From contig NZ_JABEQM010000003.1 of assembly GCF_014174155.1 (NCBI RefSeq), positions 248,001-312,000 of the forward strand: a stretch of 64,000 nt of DNA, read 5' to 3'. Positions 1 through 8,718 of this stretch are shown here, one piece after another (the stretch's first letter is position 1; each line of letters begins with the position of its first letter). A program made the position numbers and the translations under genes. The notes beneath the pieces are model-generated. The model was not told the origin of the DNA, ran no database searches, and saw only the letters and a program-made list of their open reading frames with translations. The stretch comes from Gluconacetobacter tumulisoli (lineage in GTDB: Bacteria; Pseudomonadota; Alphaproteobacteria; Acetobacterales; Acetobacteraceae).

Positions 1-14
1 GTATCGTGACGGTC

Positions 15-1214
15 ATGCAGCCTGATCCAAACGTCGCGCCTGTCGTGAAGGTCGCGATCGTCCATGAATGGCTGGAGCATTTTGCCGGGTCCGAGCGGGT
101 GGTCGAGCAGCTTCTGCTTATCTTTCCGCAGGCGGAACTGTTCGCTATCGTCGATTTCATGCCGGCGTCCGAGCGGGGGATGCTTGGCGGGCGCAAGGTC
201 ACGACCAGCTTCATCCAGCGGCTGCCCTTCGCGCGGAAGCTGTTCCGGAATTATCTCGGCCTGATGCCCATCGCGGTGGAACAACTCGACCTTTCGGGAT
301 TCGACCTGATCATTTCCAGTAACCATGCCGTGGCCAAGGGGGTCATTACCGGTCCCGACCAGATCCATGTCAGCTACGTGCACTCGCCCATGCGCTATGC
401 CTGGGACATGCAGGCCGCCTATCTGCGGCAGGGGGGAATGGAGCGCGGGCTGAAGGGCCTGTTCGCGCGCTGGCTGCTGCATCGGCTCAGGAACTGGGAC
501 GTGCGATCGGCCAGCGGCGTCGACATGTTCGTTGCCAATTCCCACTACATTCGTCGCCGGATCCGCAAGGTGTACCGGCGCGAGGCGGCCGTCGTCTATC
601 CCCCGGTCGACATTTCACGCTTCCAGGTGGCGCAGCGCCAGCGCGACGCCTTTGTCGTGGTATCCCGTCTTGTACCGTACAAGCGTGTCGACCTGGTGGT
701 CGAGGCCTTCGTGCGGATGCCGCATCGCACGCTGATCGTGGTGGGGGACGGTCCGGAGCGGGACCGCATCGCAGCCCTGGCGGCGGGTGCGCCGAACATC
801 ACGATGCGCGGCAAGGTGCCGCATGACGAATTGCTGGAGCTGATGCAGGGCGCGCGCGCGTTCGTCTTCGCGGCGGAAGAGGATTTCGGCATCGCGATGG
901 TGGAAGCCCAGGCGTGCGGCACGCCCCTGATCGCGTTCGGGCGTGGGGGGGCGCTGGATATCGTGCGCGGCGTGGAGGACGCCGGCGGCCCGACGGGCCT
1001 GCTGTTCGATCGCCAGACGTCGGACGCCATTGTCGATGCGGTGGAACGGTTCGCGGTGCTGGCCCCCCTGATGACACCGGAAATATGCCGGGCGAATGCC
1101 CTGCGCTTTTCCGAAGAGGCATTCCGCGATTCGATGCGCGAGGTGGTGGAGCGGGTCTTGTCGGATGACACCCGATCCATCCCGGCGCAAACGGCGAGCC
1201 GCAACACCGATTGA
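15..1214 (+). CDS. GT4-family glycosyltransferase (exopolysaccharide)
   Basis: Likely cytoplasmic glycosyltransferase that adds a sugar to a lipid-linked exopolysaccharide repeat unit. The N-terminus carries the Rossmann start KVAIVHEWLEHFAGSERV, and the C-terminal half has the GT4 E-x7-E motif in EDFGIAMVEAQACGTP, where the nucleotide-sugar is bound. At about 399 aa it is the usual length for retaining GT-B enzymes of the GumH/acetan type. ATG at 15 is used; an in-frame GTG lies at 6 and the frame is open to the window edge, so the true start could be upstream. A polymerase and an acyltransferase follow on the same strand, supporting a polysaccharide operon. The donor sugar cannot be read from sequence. 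Confidence 0.8.
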   Translation: MQPDPNVAPVVKVAIVHEWLEHFAGSERVVEQLLLIFPQAELFAIVDFMPASERGMLGGRKVTTSFIQRLPFARKLFRNYLGLMPIAVEQLDLSGFDLIISSNHAVAKGVITGPDQIHVSYVHSPMRYAWDMQAAYLRQGGMERGLKGLFARWLLHRLRNWDVRSASGVDMFVANSHYIRRRIRKVYRREAAVVYPPVDISRFQVAQRQRDAFVVVSRLVPYKRVDLVVEAFVRMPHRTLIVVGDGPERDRIAALAAGAPNITMRGKVPHDELLELMQGARAFVFAAEEDFGIAMVEAQACGTPLIAFGRGGALDIVRGVEDAGGPTGLLFDRQTSDAIVDAVERFAVLAPLMTPEICRANALRFSEEAFRDSMREVVERVLSDDTRSIPAQTASRNTD

Positions 1215-1272
1215 CCATGGTGTAACCCAGTCCCTCTTCATGGGGCCTTTTTCATGATCGGAGGCCGCCGCC

Positions 1273-2754
1273 ATGGTTCCTTTCGCCGGCTTGCTCCTTT
1301 TCCCGCTTTGCCTCGCATTGTGGATGCGGCCGGACAGGCTGCTGGAGATCCTGATGGTGGCCGGTGCCTTTCCGGCGGCCGCGGCGCTGATCCTGGGCGG
1401 CATGGGGGTGCAGCCGCCCCTGGTGCCGGGAATGGCCTTCATTTCCTATGCGCTGCTGCAGCGCATGCTGGGGGTGCGCTATCCCGGTGACCGGATCGCA
1501 TGGTGGCTCTGCCTGCCGTTCGTGCTGACCACCGTCTGGACGGTCATGGGATCTATCGTGATGCCCCGGCTGTTCATGAACAGCGTCCTCGTCTGGCCGC
1601 AGAAAGGCGACGGTACCGGCCATCAGGTCCTGCTGGCGCCCAGTTTCGGCAACGTGTCCCAGGATATGTATCTGCTGATCAATGTCACGCTGATGGTGTT
1701 GGCGGCAGGATTCCTGACCCGGGGGGATATCCGCATCGACCGGCTGTATCGCGCTTATCTTTTCAGCGGTTGGGTGGTCTGCGCGATCTGCTTCTGGCAA
1801 CTGGCGCATCGCCTGGCCGGCGTACCGTTTCCGGAGACGCTCCTGTATTCCAACCCGGGATGGAGCATCCTGAATGGGCAGATGGCCGGCCCGGTTCCCC
1901 GCATCAACGGATCATTCACCGAACCCTCGGCCTGCGCGACCTATCTGGCAGGGATATTGTACTCGATCCTCTGGGTCGTACTGCAGGGATATCGGCTGCC
2001 GATGGCGCGCCTGCTGATCCCGTTCGCATCGATCGCCCTTCTGTGCACGACGTCGACCACGGGTTTCGCCACGATGGCGGTGGGATTGCTGCTGCTTCCC
2101 GCGGCGGCCCTGGCCACCGGATCCATCCGGCTGGCGGGACGTGTCGTGCGTCTTGCCGTCATCGGCGCCGCGATCGCGGGGTGCGGGCTGCTGGTCCTTG
2201 TGACCGTGGCCCCGCATGTCGTGCCCGCCGCCCAGTTCGTTGTCGAATCGACCGAAACCAAGCGTGATTCCCAATCCTATCAGGAACGGTCGATGGCCGA
2301 CACCGATGCGCTGTCCGTGGTGCCGCAGACCTACGGACTGGGCGCGGGATGGGGCAGTGTCCGTGCGTCCAGCCTGATCCCGGGCCTGCTGTCATCGATC
2401 GGTATCGTCGGCATGGTCGGACTGCTGATCTTCGACTGGCGCCTCGTGCGGGAGTCCATGACCGCGCGACGCCTGGTCCCCGCCTGTCCCGAGAGCCTGG
2501 TCATCGATGGCGGCCTGGCGGCGCTGGCCGGACGGCTGATCGCCGCCTGCATGGCCGGCCCCACGATCGGGGCGCCGGATTTCTACCTGATGATGGGGCT
2601 TGTGATCGCCGCGACCGCCCGTATCCGGGTATGGGTCCGTGCGAACGGCGGCGTGCGCGGACAGCGGGTTCCCGTCACCGGAGCGACAATGCCGGCCCAT
2701 GCGGAACTGGCGGAAAGGGAAGGGGATCCGGGTGCGTTGGTCGTTTGCACTTGA
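1273..2754 (+). CDS. Wzy/GumE-like exopolysaccharide polymerase
   Basis: Polytopic membrane protein of 493 aa, probably the repeat-unit polymerase of the exopolysaccharide cluster. There are about ten hydrophobic segments beginning at residue 1, and a large periplasmic loop holding the stretch NGSFTEPSACATYLAG, of a kind seen in O-antigen ligase/polymerase-like proteins. The start ATG is preceded by GGAGG with 8 nt spacing (in the run GATCGGAGGCCGCCGCC), so it is well supported. It sits 58 bp after the glycosyltransferase. Polymerases of this class have very low sequence conservation, so the call rests on topology and neighbours; a ligase-like function is possible. Confidence 0.65.
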   Translation: MVPFAGLLLFPLCLALWMRPDRLLEILMVAGAFPAAAALILGGMGVQPPLVPGMAFISYALLQRMLGVRYPGDRIAWWLCLPFVLTTVWTVMGSIVMPRLFMNSVLVWPQKGDGTGHQVLLAPSFGNVSQDMYLLINVTLMVLAAGFLTRGDIRIDRLYRAYLFSGWVVCAICFWQLAHRLAGVPFPETLLYSNPGWSILNGQMAGPVPRINGSFTEPSACATYLAGILYSILWVVLQGYRLPMARLLIPFASIALLCTTSTTGFATMAVGLLLLPAAALATGSIRLAGRVVRLAVIGAAIAGCGLLVLVTVAPHVVPAAQFVVESTETKRDSQSYQERSMADTDALSVVPQTYGLGAGWGSVRASSLIPGLLSSIGIVGMVGLLIFDWRLVRESMTARRLVPACPESLVIDGGLAALAGRLIAACMAGPTIGAPDFYLMMGLVIAATARIRVWVRANGGVRGQRVPVTGATMPAHAELAEREGDPGALVVCT

Positions 2755-2774
2755 AGCGGCGTTGGGACGATGCA

Positions 2775-2836
2775 ATAACGAATAATATATTTCATATAAA
2801 ATAATATTCAAAGACATTTAAAAGAAATATTTAGGA
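2775..2836 (+). promoter_or_regulatory. AT-rich leader/promoter before the acyltransferase
   Basis: About 60 bp of almost pure A/T (AATAATATATTTCATATAAA and onward) in an otherwise GC-rich region, directly before the acyltransferase ribosome binding site AGGAG. It suggests a separate promoter or an upstream element for the third gene. No clear -35/-10 pair can be assigned by eye. Confidence 0.4.
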
Positions 2837-4081
2837 GTGGAGGCTGATTTGAGACGCAATATAGAGCTCGATGCCGTGCGCGGCATGGCGGCCTTCATCG
2901 TCCTTCTTTACCACAGTTGGCTGACCATGCCGGAGCCATGGCACGACATGACGGAGCCCGCGTCGATCTGGCGCGTGTTTCGTCCCGGGTTCCTGCTGCA
3001 TTATACGCCGTTGCATCTGCTGGTCGCCGGGCCGGGCTGTGTCGGCCTGTTTTTCGTACTCAGCGGGTATGTCCTGTCGATTTCGCAGTCGGGTCAGCGG
3101 TCCGGCGGGTACGGACGTTTCGTCATCCGGCGCATCTGCCGCATCTATGTTCCGTTCGTCGCGATCATCCTTTTGTCCGCCCTGGCCTGGGGGATGGTCA
3201 GGCCGGGCGCCGTGCCCGAAGCCAGCGCCTGGTTCTCCGGCGGGCAGTGGTCGGACAGTCCGTCGATCGGCATTCTGCTGGGCCACCTGGCGATGATCGG
3301 AACCCCACGCCTGCAGAGTCTCGATCCGCCCATGTGGTCCCTGGTCATCGAAATGCGGATTTCGCTGATTTTTCCGTTCCTTTACATGCTTCTGACCCGT
3401 TATCGGGCGATGGGCGTCGCAGCCGTCGCGATCGTCTATCTGCTGTCCAGCGCCACGATGTCCATCATGGGCGAGAGCGTCCCGCTGTCCTTCGGGGGCA
3501 GCCTGCTCTTTACCCTGGAATACATGCCCCTGTTCGCCCTGGGCATCATCCTGCATGAGGAGCGCGAGAGGCTGTGGAACGCCTACCAGGCCATTCCTGT
3601 CGTGCGGCGGTATGCCGCGGTCGGGCCGCTGGTCATGCTGCTGATCGCCGTGCGGCAATGCGGGATGTGGCTGGTGGTGGTGCTGCTGGGCATTCCCAGC
3701 ATCGGACCGGAAACGACGGTCGGCATGGTCAAGAAACTCGCCTGGCTGGTCACGGTCGGGGGGGGATCGGTGGCCGTGATCATGCTGGCCATTCACAGCC
3801 ATCATGGCGCGCGCATTCTGGTCCTGCGGCCCTTTCAGTGGCTGGGAACCATATCGTACAGCCTGTACCTGGCGCATATGCCCGTGCTGATGGCCATGGT
3901 CCATCTGCTGCACGGACGTCTGCCGATACCTGCCATTCTGGGCCTGTCGATCATCCTGAGCTTGGCGGTCGCGGCGCTGTGTTTCAGATGGATCGAGGAA
4001 CCGGCGATTGCGCTGGGCCGCCGGCTGACCCGTTCGCGCCTGCACATGCCAGGGCACGCGGTCCCGCAGCCGGCGAAATGA
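2837..4081 (+). CDS. Acyltransferase 3 family membrane protein (GumF/OafA-like)
   Basis: Integral membrane O-acyltransferase expected to acetylate sugars of the exopolysaccharide. The N-terminus has the family signature ELDAVRGMAAFIVLLYHS, with the conserved R and H residues, followed by VLSGYVLS, and there are about ten transmembrane segments to the end (414 aa). GTG at 2837 opens the frame; TTG at 2849 is an attractive alternative because GGAGG lies 5 nt before it. It is the third gene of the exopolysaccharide block. Family membership is clear; the acyl group and target sugar are inferred only from context. Confidence 0.85.
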   Translation: MEADLRRNIELDAVRGMAAFIVLLYHSWLTMPEPWHDMTEPASIWRVFRPGFLLHYTPLHLLVAGPGCVGLFFVLSGYVLSISQSGQRSGGYGRFVIRRICRIYVPFVAIILLSALAWGMVRPGAVPEASAWFSGGQWSDSPSIGILLGHLAMIGTPRLQSLDPPMWSLVIEMRISLIFPFLYMLLTRYRAMGVAAVAIVYLLSSATMSIMGESVPLSFGGSLLFTLEYMPLFALGIILHEERERLWNAYQAIPVVRRYAAVGPLVMLLIAVRQCGMWLVVVLLGIPSIGPETTVGMVKKLAWLVTVGGGSVAVIMLAIHSHHGARILVLRPFQWLGTISYSLYLAHMPVLMAMVHLLHGRLPIPAILGLSIILSLAVAALCFRWIEEPAIALGRRLTRSRLHMPGHAVPQPAK

Positions 4082-4198
4082 AGTCCACCCCTGCCATCCG
4101 GGCGCGCGGTGTCCCCGGCCCGGATGGCCGCTCCACGTCCCAGGCGTCTGGAGCGCGGCGGGCCGGTCGAGCATTTGTCCGGTAGAATCCCGGAATAT

Positions 4199-4351
4199 TC
4201 AGAATATCACGAAGCCCAGGATGATGAGGATCCACAGGCCCACACCGATCATGACGGCGCGGACCAGTCCCCGTGCCGGGCGCAGGCCGTCCGTTTCGGT
4301 CGTCGGAGAACGGATGGGTGCTGCGATGTGCTGCTTGCCGGATTTTGCCAT
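4199..4351 (-). CDS. Small single-pass membrane protein (50 aa)
   Basis: Unrecognised 50-aa protein. It begins MAKSGKQHIAAPIRSP, has a basic, hydrophilic N-terminal 31 residues (RPARGLVR just before the membrane) and ends in one hydrophobic helix, MIGVGLWILIILGFVIF. This predicts a C-tail-anchored inner-membrane protein with its N-terminus in the cytoplasm. ATG follows a weak GGAA. It lies in the 355-bp gap between the convergent acyltransferase and acuI, on the same strand as acuI. The protein-like character (charged head, clean helix, stop straight after) supports it being real; no function is suggested. Confidence 0.55.
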   Translation of the reverse strand: MAKSGKQHIAAPIRSPTTETDGLRPARGLVRAVMIGVGLWILIILGFVIF

Positions 4352-4436
4352 TTCCGTTTTATATCAATCAAGAAGATATTGAACACTGTTAATTCGGGAA
4401 GAGCGCGCGTCGGCCGATGGTACCGGACGGCGCCGC

Positions 4437-5414
4437 TCAGAGGGCGACCACGATCCGTCCGCGGATCCGGCCTTCCAGGAGATCACGGGCGGCGGGGATG
4501 ACGTCCGACAGGGCGATCTCCTGCGTCATCGTTTCCAGTTCCGTGGGGTTCAGGTCCTGGGCCAGGCGGCGCCACGCCTCCACCCGTTCGGCGCGCGGGC
4601 ACATCACGCTGTCCACGCCCACAAGGGTCACGCCGCGCAGGATGAACGGGGCGACGGTGGCGGGAAATGCCATGCCGCCTGCCAGGCCGCAGGCGGTGAC
4701 GACACCCCGATACTGCATCGCCGCGCAGACGCTGGCCAGGATCTGACCGCCCGCGACATCCACCGCCCCGGCCCAGCGCGCCCGTTCCAGGGGGCGGCCG
4801 GGATGCGACAGGCTGTCGCGTCCCACGATCTCGGCGGCGCCCAGGGACCGCAGGTAGTCCTCTTCCTCCGGCCGGCCGGTGACCGCCACGACGCGGTAGC
4901 CCAGGCGCGAGAGCAGCGATACCGCCACGCTGCCGACGCCGCCGGATGCCCCGGTGACGACGATGTCCCCCGATGCGGGGCTGATGCCGTGGCGTTCCAG
5001 CGCCATGATGCACAACATGGCCGTATAGCCGGCGGTTCCGATGGCCATGGCCTGACGCGTGGTGAAGGCATCGGGAAGCGGCACCAGCCAGTCGCCCCGC
5101 ACCGCGGCCTGTTGGGCCAGGCCGCCCCAATGGCTTTCGCCCACGCCCCAGCCGTTCAGCACCACGCGGTCGCCGGCGCGATAGTCCGGATGGCCGGATT
5201 CTGTGACGATCCCCGCCAGGTCGATGCCCGGCACCATCGGGAAACTGCGGACGACCGGTCCACGGCCGGTGATCGCCAGCGCGTCCTTGTAGTTGAGCGA
5301 GGAATATTCGACACGCACCCTGACGTCGCAGTCCGGCAGGCGCGCGGGTTCGAGCGACCGTAGCGCCGCGTGATAGCCGTCGGCGTCCTTCTCGATCAAG
5401 ATCGCCCTGAACAT
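4437..5414 (-). CDS. acuI: Acrylyl-CoA reductase (NADPH) / YhdH-type oxidoreductase
   Basis: Medium-chain dehydrogenase/reductase of 325 aa resembling E. coli YhdH and AcuI, which reduce acrylyl-CoA to propionyl-CoA with NADPH and detoxify acrylate. Matching landmarks are [44 protein letters not shown] and the nucleotide-binding [17 protein letters not shown]; no structural zinc loop is present, as in that family. ATG at 5414 is chosen because AGGAGA lies 6 nt upstream and the protein then begins MFRAIL like the relatives; an ATG at 5420 overlaps the acuR stop as ATGA. It is translationally coupled to the acuR-like regulator upstream. Confidence 0.85.
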   Translation of the reverse strand: MFRAILIEKDADGYHAALRSLEPARLPDCDVRVRVEYSSLNYKDALAITGRGPVVRSFPMVPGIDLAGIVTESGHPDYRAGDRVVLNGWGVGESHWGGLAQQAAVRGDWLVPLPDAFTTRQAMAIGTAGYTAMLCIMALERHGISPASGDIVVTGASGGVGSVAVSLLSRLGYRVVAVTGRPEEEDYLRSLGAAEIVGRDSLSHPGRPLERARWAGAVDVAGGQILASVCAAMQYRGVVTACGLAGGMAFPATVAPFILRGVTLVGVDSVMCPRAERVEAWRRLAQDLNPTELETMTQEIALSDVIPAARDLLEGRIRGRIVVAL

Positions 5415-5416
5415 GG

Positions 5417-6106
5417 TCATTCTCCTGGTGCGTGGTGGTGCGGCCTGGCGTCCGGGGCACGCAGGCCGGCAAGGAAAACCTTCTCGAACAGACGCAGCGG
5501 CATGGGCCCGCGTTCCAGCTTCGCGCGCAGCACCGCGCCTTCCCATCCGATCCAGAAGAAGGCGGCCAGATCCGCGCAGGACGATCCGGGGGCGATGTCC
5601 CCCGCGTCGCGGGCCACGCGCAGGCAGCGCGCCGTGCGATCCTGCCAGCCCAGCAGGACATCCTGCAGGCGCTGGCGGAACGATTCCGGCAACGCGCCCA
5701 TTTCCTGGCCCAGATTGCCCACCAGGCAGCCCCGCCGATAGGCATGCCGGGCCATGCCGGCGCAGGCATCGTCGATCATCGCCCGCAGCCGGTCCAGCGG
5801 CGCGCGGGCGTCGTCGTTCAGGAACCGCTCCAGCCGCCGGTCGAAATAGGCGGCATATCCGTCGATCAGCCGCAGGCCGAACGATTCCTTGCTGTCGAAA
5901 TAATGGTAGAATGATCCCTTGGGCACGCCGGCGATCCGCAGGATCTCGTCCAGGCCGGTGGCCACGTATCCCTTTTCGGTCAGCAGTGCGATGCCCGTAC
6001 GGATCAGCAGGCCACGCACGTCATCGCCGTCGCCCGGCGCGCGCGGCGGACGCCCGCGCCGGCGCGGAGGCTGTGGTGCGACAAGGCGGGCAGGAGCGGC
6101 AGACAT
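5417..6106 (-). CDS. acuR: TetR-family regulator, AcuR-like
   Basis: DNA-binding repressor of 229 aa. A TetR helix-turn-helix lies at about residues 30-75 ([20 protein letters not shown], then [12 protein letters not shown]), and the C-terminal half is an AcuR/TetR_C-type ligand domain with [15 protein letters not shown]. The N-terminus is proline- and arginine-rich. It overlaps acuI by a few bases, matching the acuR-acuI arrangement known from Rhodobacter, where AcuR senses acrylate or related compounds. A probable operator lies just upstream of its start, so autoregulation of both genes is likely. Confidence 0.8.
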   Translation of the reverse strand: MSAAPARLVAPQPPRRRGRPPRAPGDGDDVRGLLIRTGIALLTEKGYVATGLDEILRIAGVPKGSFYHYFDSKESFGLRLIDGYAAYFDRRLERFLNDDARAPLDRLRAMIDDACAGMARHAYRRGCLVGNLGQEMGALPESFRQRLQDVLLGWQDRTARCLRVARDAGDIAPGSSCADLAAFFWIGWEGAVLRAKLERGPMPLRLFEKVFLAGLRAPDARPHHHAPGE

Positions 6107-6116
6107 GCCGATTTAT

Positions 6117-6131
6117 TAGACCGATCGTCTT
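6117..6131. promoter_or_regulatory. Candidate TetR (AcuR) operator
   Basis: Inverted repeat AGAC-CGATC-GTCT, centred about 18 bp before the acuR start in the divergent region between acuR and the aldehyde dehydrogenase. The AGAC...GTCT half-sites are typical of several TetR-family operators. Its position suggests autorepression of acuR-acuI and possibly control of the divergent gene. Confidence 0.5.
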
Positions 6132-6278
6132 TTAAAAACCAGTACCATTCGCGTGAGCCAGGCCGCGTTCAGCTGTCGCGTTCAGGCTTTGACCCGGGCG
6201 GGCCGTTCGGGCAGGGTTTCGCCCCGGCCCGCGATGCCGGTAGCCTGCCTTCTCACTCGCAGTTATGGAGAGCCTGTC

Positions 6279-7721
6279 GTGCCCCACTATCCGGATACCC
6301 TGCTGTTCATCGACGGACAGTGGACAGCGTCGGGGGACAACCGCTTCATCGACGTGGTGAACCCCGCGACCGAACAGGTGATCGGGCGTGTCGCCCATGC
6401 GGGCCAGCCGGAACTGGCGGCGGCGGCGGCGGCGGCCGAGCGCGGTTTTGCGGTCTGGGGCCGCATGTCGGTGTTCGACCGCTACAAGATCATGCGCGAG
6501 GCCGCGAACCTGCTGCGCGCCCGCGTCGACGCCATCGCCCCGATCATGACCATGGAGCAGGGCAAGCCGCTGGCCGAGGCGCGGGTCGAACTGCTGGCTG
6601 CCGCGGACACCATCGACTGGCTGGCCGAGGAAGGCCGCCGCGCCTATGGCCGCCTGATCCCGTCGCGCACCACGGGCGTGACCCAGGCGGTGATCCGCAC
6701 GCCGGTCGGCCCAGTCGCCGCGTTCTCGCCGTGGAATTTCCCGGTCAACCAGGTGGTGCGCAAGGTCGGCGCGGCCCTGGCGACCGGCTGCTCCATCATC
6801 GTCAAGGCGGCCGAGGAAACGCCGGCCTCGCCGGCCGAACTGATCCGCGCTTTCGCCGACGCGGGCGTCCCCCCGGGGGTGATCGGTCTGGTCTACGGCA
6901 CGCCGTCCGAGATTTCCGAAACGCTGATCGCCCATCCCGCCATCCGCAAGGTGACGTTCACCGGGTCGACCGCCGTGGGCAAGATGCTGGCGGCGCTGGC
7001 GGGATCGCACATGAAGCGTGCGACCATGGAACTGGGCGGCCACGGGCCGGCGATTGTCTGCGCCGATGCCGATGTCGACCAGGCGGCGACCACGCTGGCG
7101 GCGGCCAAATTCCGCAATGCCGGGCAGGTCTGCGTCTCGCCGACACGTTTTCTGGTCGAACGCCCGGTCTTCGGCCGTTTCGTCGAACGGTTTGCGACGC
7201 TGGCCGCCGCCCACAAGGTCGGTGATGGTCTGGAACCCGGCACAACCATGGGGCCCATGGCCAATGTCCGGCGCATCGACGCCATGGAATCGCTGATCGC
7301 CGACGCCACGACCAAGGGAGCGGAAATCGTCACTGGCGGCCATCGCGTCGGCAATTCGGGCTATTTCTTCGCGCCGACCGTCCTCTCCGGCATGACGGAC
7401 GGGATGCGGATCATGAACGAGGAGCCGTTCGGCCCGGTGGCGCTGATGTGCCCGTTCGACACGCTGGACGACGTGGTGACCGAGGCGAACCGGCTGCCGT
7501 ACGGGCTGGCCGCCTATGCCTTCACCGGGTCGGGCCGCACGGCGGCGCGTCTGCGCGACGAGGTGCGGACCGGCATGCTGACGGTCAACCATCTGGGCCT
7601 GGCCTTCCCGGAGGTCCCGTTCGGCGGAATCGGCGATTCCGGATACGGGTCGGAAGGCGGCAGCGAGGCGCTGGAAGCCTATCTGGACACGCGTTTCTTC
7701 ACGATGCGCGAATATGCATGA
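6279..7721 (+). CDS. NAD(P)-dependent aldehyde (succinate-semialdehyde-type) dehydrogenase
   Basis: Cytosolic aldehyde dehydrogenase of 480 aa. It has the family's NFPVNQVVRK nucleotide-binding strand, FTGSTAVGKML, the ELGGHGPAIV motif with the general-base Glu, and the catalytic Cys in NAGQVCVSPTRF. The overall pattern is closest to GabD-like succinate-semialdehyde dehydrogenases. GTG at 6279 is chosen over the longer frame because GGAGA lies 7 nt upstream and the protein then starts PHYPDTLLFIDGQW, the usual N-terminus. The last 8 nt overlap the nitroreductase, so the two are co-transcribed. The exact aldehyde is not determined. Confidence 0.85.
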   Translation: MPHYPDTLLFIDGQWTASGDNRFIDVVNPATEQVIGRVAHAGQPELAAAAAAAERGFAVWGRMSVFDRYKIMREAANLLRARVDAIAPIMTMEQGKPLAEARVELLAAADTIDWLAEEGRRAYGRLIPSRTTGVTQAVIRTPVGPVAAFSPWNFPVNQVVRKVGAALATGCSIIVKAAEETPASPAELIRAFADAGVPPGVIGLVYGTPSEISETLIAHPAIRKVTFTGSTAVGKMLAALAGSHMKRATMELGGHGPAIVCADADVDQAATTLAAAKFRNAGQVCVSPTRFLVERPVFGRFVERFATLAAAHKVGDGLEPGTTMGPMANVRRIDAMESLIADATTKGAEIVTGGHRVGNSGYFFAPTVLSGMTDGMRIMNEEPFGPVALMCPFDTLDDVVTEANRLPYGLAAYAFTGSGRTAARLRDEVRTGMLTVNHLGLAFPEVPFGGIGDSGYGSEGGSEALEAYLDTRFFTMREYA

Positions 7722-8553
7722 GCCCGGCATGGCCGATGATGTGATCGCCGACCTGTGGCGGGCGCGTTACCGGACCGACCCGCCGGCCGGCGGACGGTCC
7801 GGGGACGACGTCCTGCGCCAGCTGCTGTCGCATCGCTCGGTCCGCGCCTATCGTCCCGACCCGCTGCCCGACGGCGCGCTGGAGGCCGCGGTGGCGGCCG
7901 CGCAATCGGCCTCGACCTCCTCCAACCTCCAGGCCTGGAGCGTGGTGGCGGTCGAGGATCCGGCCCGGCGTGCCCGTCTGGCGGCGCTGGCCGGCGGCCA
8001 GGCGCATATCACGCAGGCGCCCCTGTTCCTGGCCTGGCTGGTGGATCTGTCGCGCCTGTCGCGGCTGGGGGTGGCCCACGCCCATGCCACCGACGGGCTG
8101 GATTATCTGGAAACGTTCGTCGTGGGGGTCGTGGACGCGGCCCTGGCGGCGCAGAACGCGGCCGCGACCTTCGAATCGCAGGGGCTGGGGATCGTCTATA
8201 TCGGCGGCCTGCGCAACCATCCCGAACAGGTGGCCCGGGAACTGGAACTGCCGCAGCGGTCCATGGCCGTGTTCGGCATGTGCGTCGGCCATCCCGATTC
8301 CGACCGGCCGGCCGCCATCAAGCCGCGCCTGCCGCAATCGGTGGTCCTGCATCGCGAACGCTACGGCATGGTGGACGAGGCCGCGGGCATCGCGGCCTAT
8401 GACCAAAGCGACGCCGCGTTCCAGCGCGAACAGGGGCTGGCGCCGCGTGCCTGGTCCGACGCCGTGGTCCGCCGGGTGGCCGGGCCGGAATCGCTCAGCG
8501 GCCGCGACCGGCTGCGCGATGCGCTGGCGGCGCTGGGCTTTCCGCTGCGCTGA
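7714..8553 (+). CDS. Nitroreductase-family flavoprotein (NfsA-like)
   Basis: FMN-dependent NAD(P)H oxidoreductase of 279 aa. The FMN-binding start SHRSVRAYRPDPLP, the region QSASTSSNLQAWSVV and the second FMN segment GLGIVYIGGLRNHPEQVA are those of the NfsA/FRP branch. These enzymes reduce nitroaromatics, quinones or flavins; the physiological substrate is unknown. The start ATG overlaps the preceding dehydrogenase by 8 nt; a second in-frame ATG at 7729 is possible. The gene ends a two-gene unit followed by 165 bp without any recognisable feature before ilvE. Confidence 0.85.
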   Translation: MHEPGMADDVIADLWRARYRTDPPAGGRSGDDVLRQLLSHRSVRAYRPDPLPDGALEAAVAAAQSASTSSNLQAWSVVAVEDPARRARLAALAGGQAHITQAPLFLAWLVDLSRLSRLGVAHAHATDGLDYLETFVVGVVDAALAAQNAAATFESQGLGIVYIGGLRNHPEQVARELELPQRSMAVFGMCVGHPDSDRPAAIKPRLPQSVVLHRERYGMVDEAAGIAAYDQSDAAFQREQGLAPRAWSDAVVRRVAGPESLSGRDRLRDALAALGFPLR

Positions 8554-8718
8554 CGCCGCTTGTCAGGGCCGCCCTGTCCCGCGGGCGGGCGGGCTTGACG
8601 TGTGGCGCGATCTGGGGACTCTGGCCGATCGACGCGGCCCGTCCGATGGGGCCGCGCATGCCTGTCAGGGGCCGGCGCGCAGAGGATCGCGCCGATGTGG
8701 TGGTGAAAGAGCAAGATC

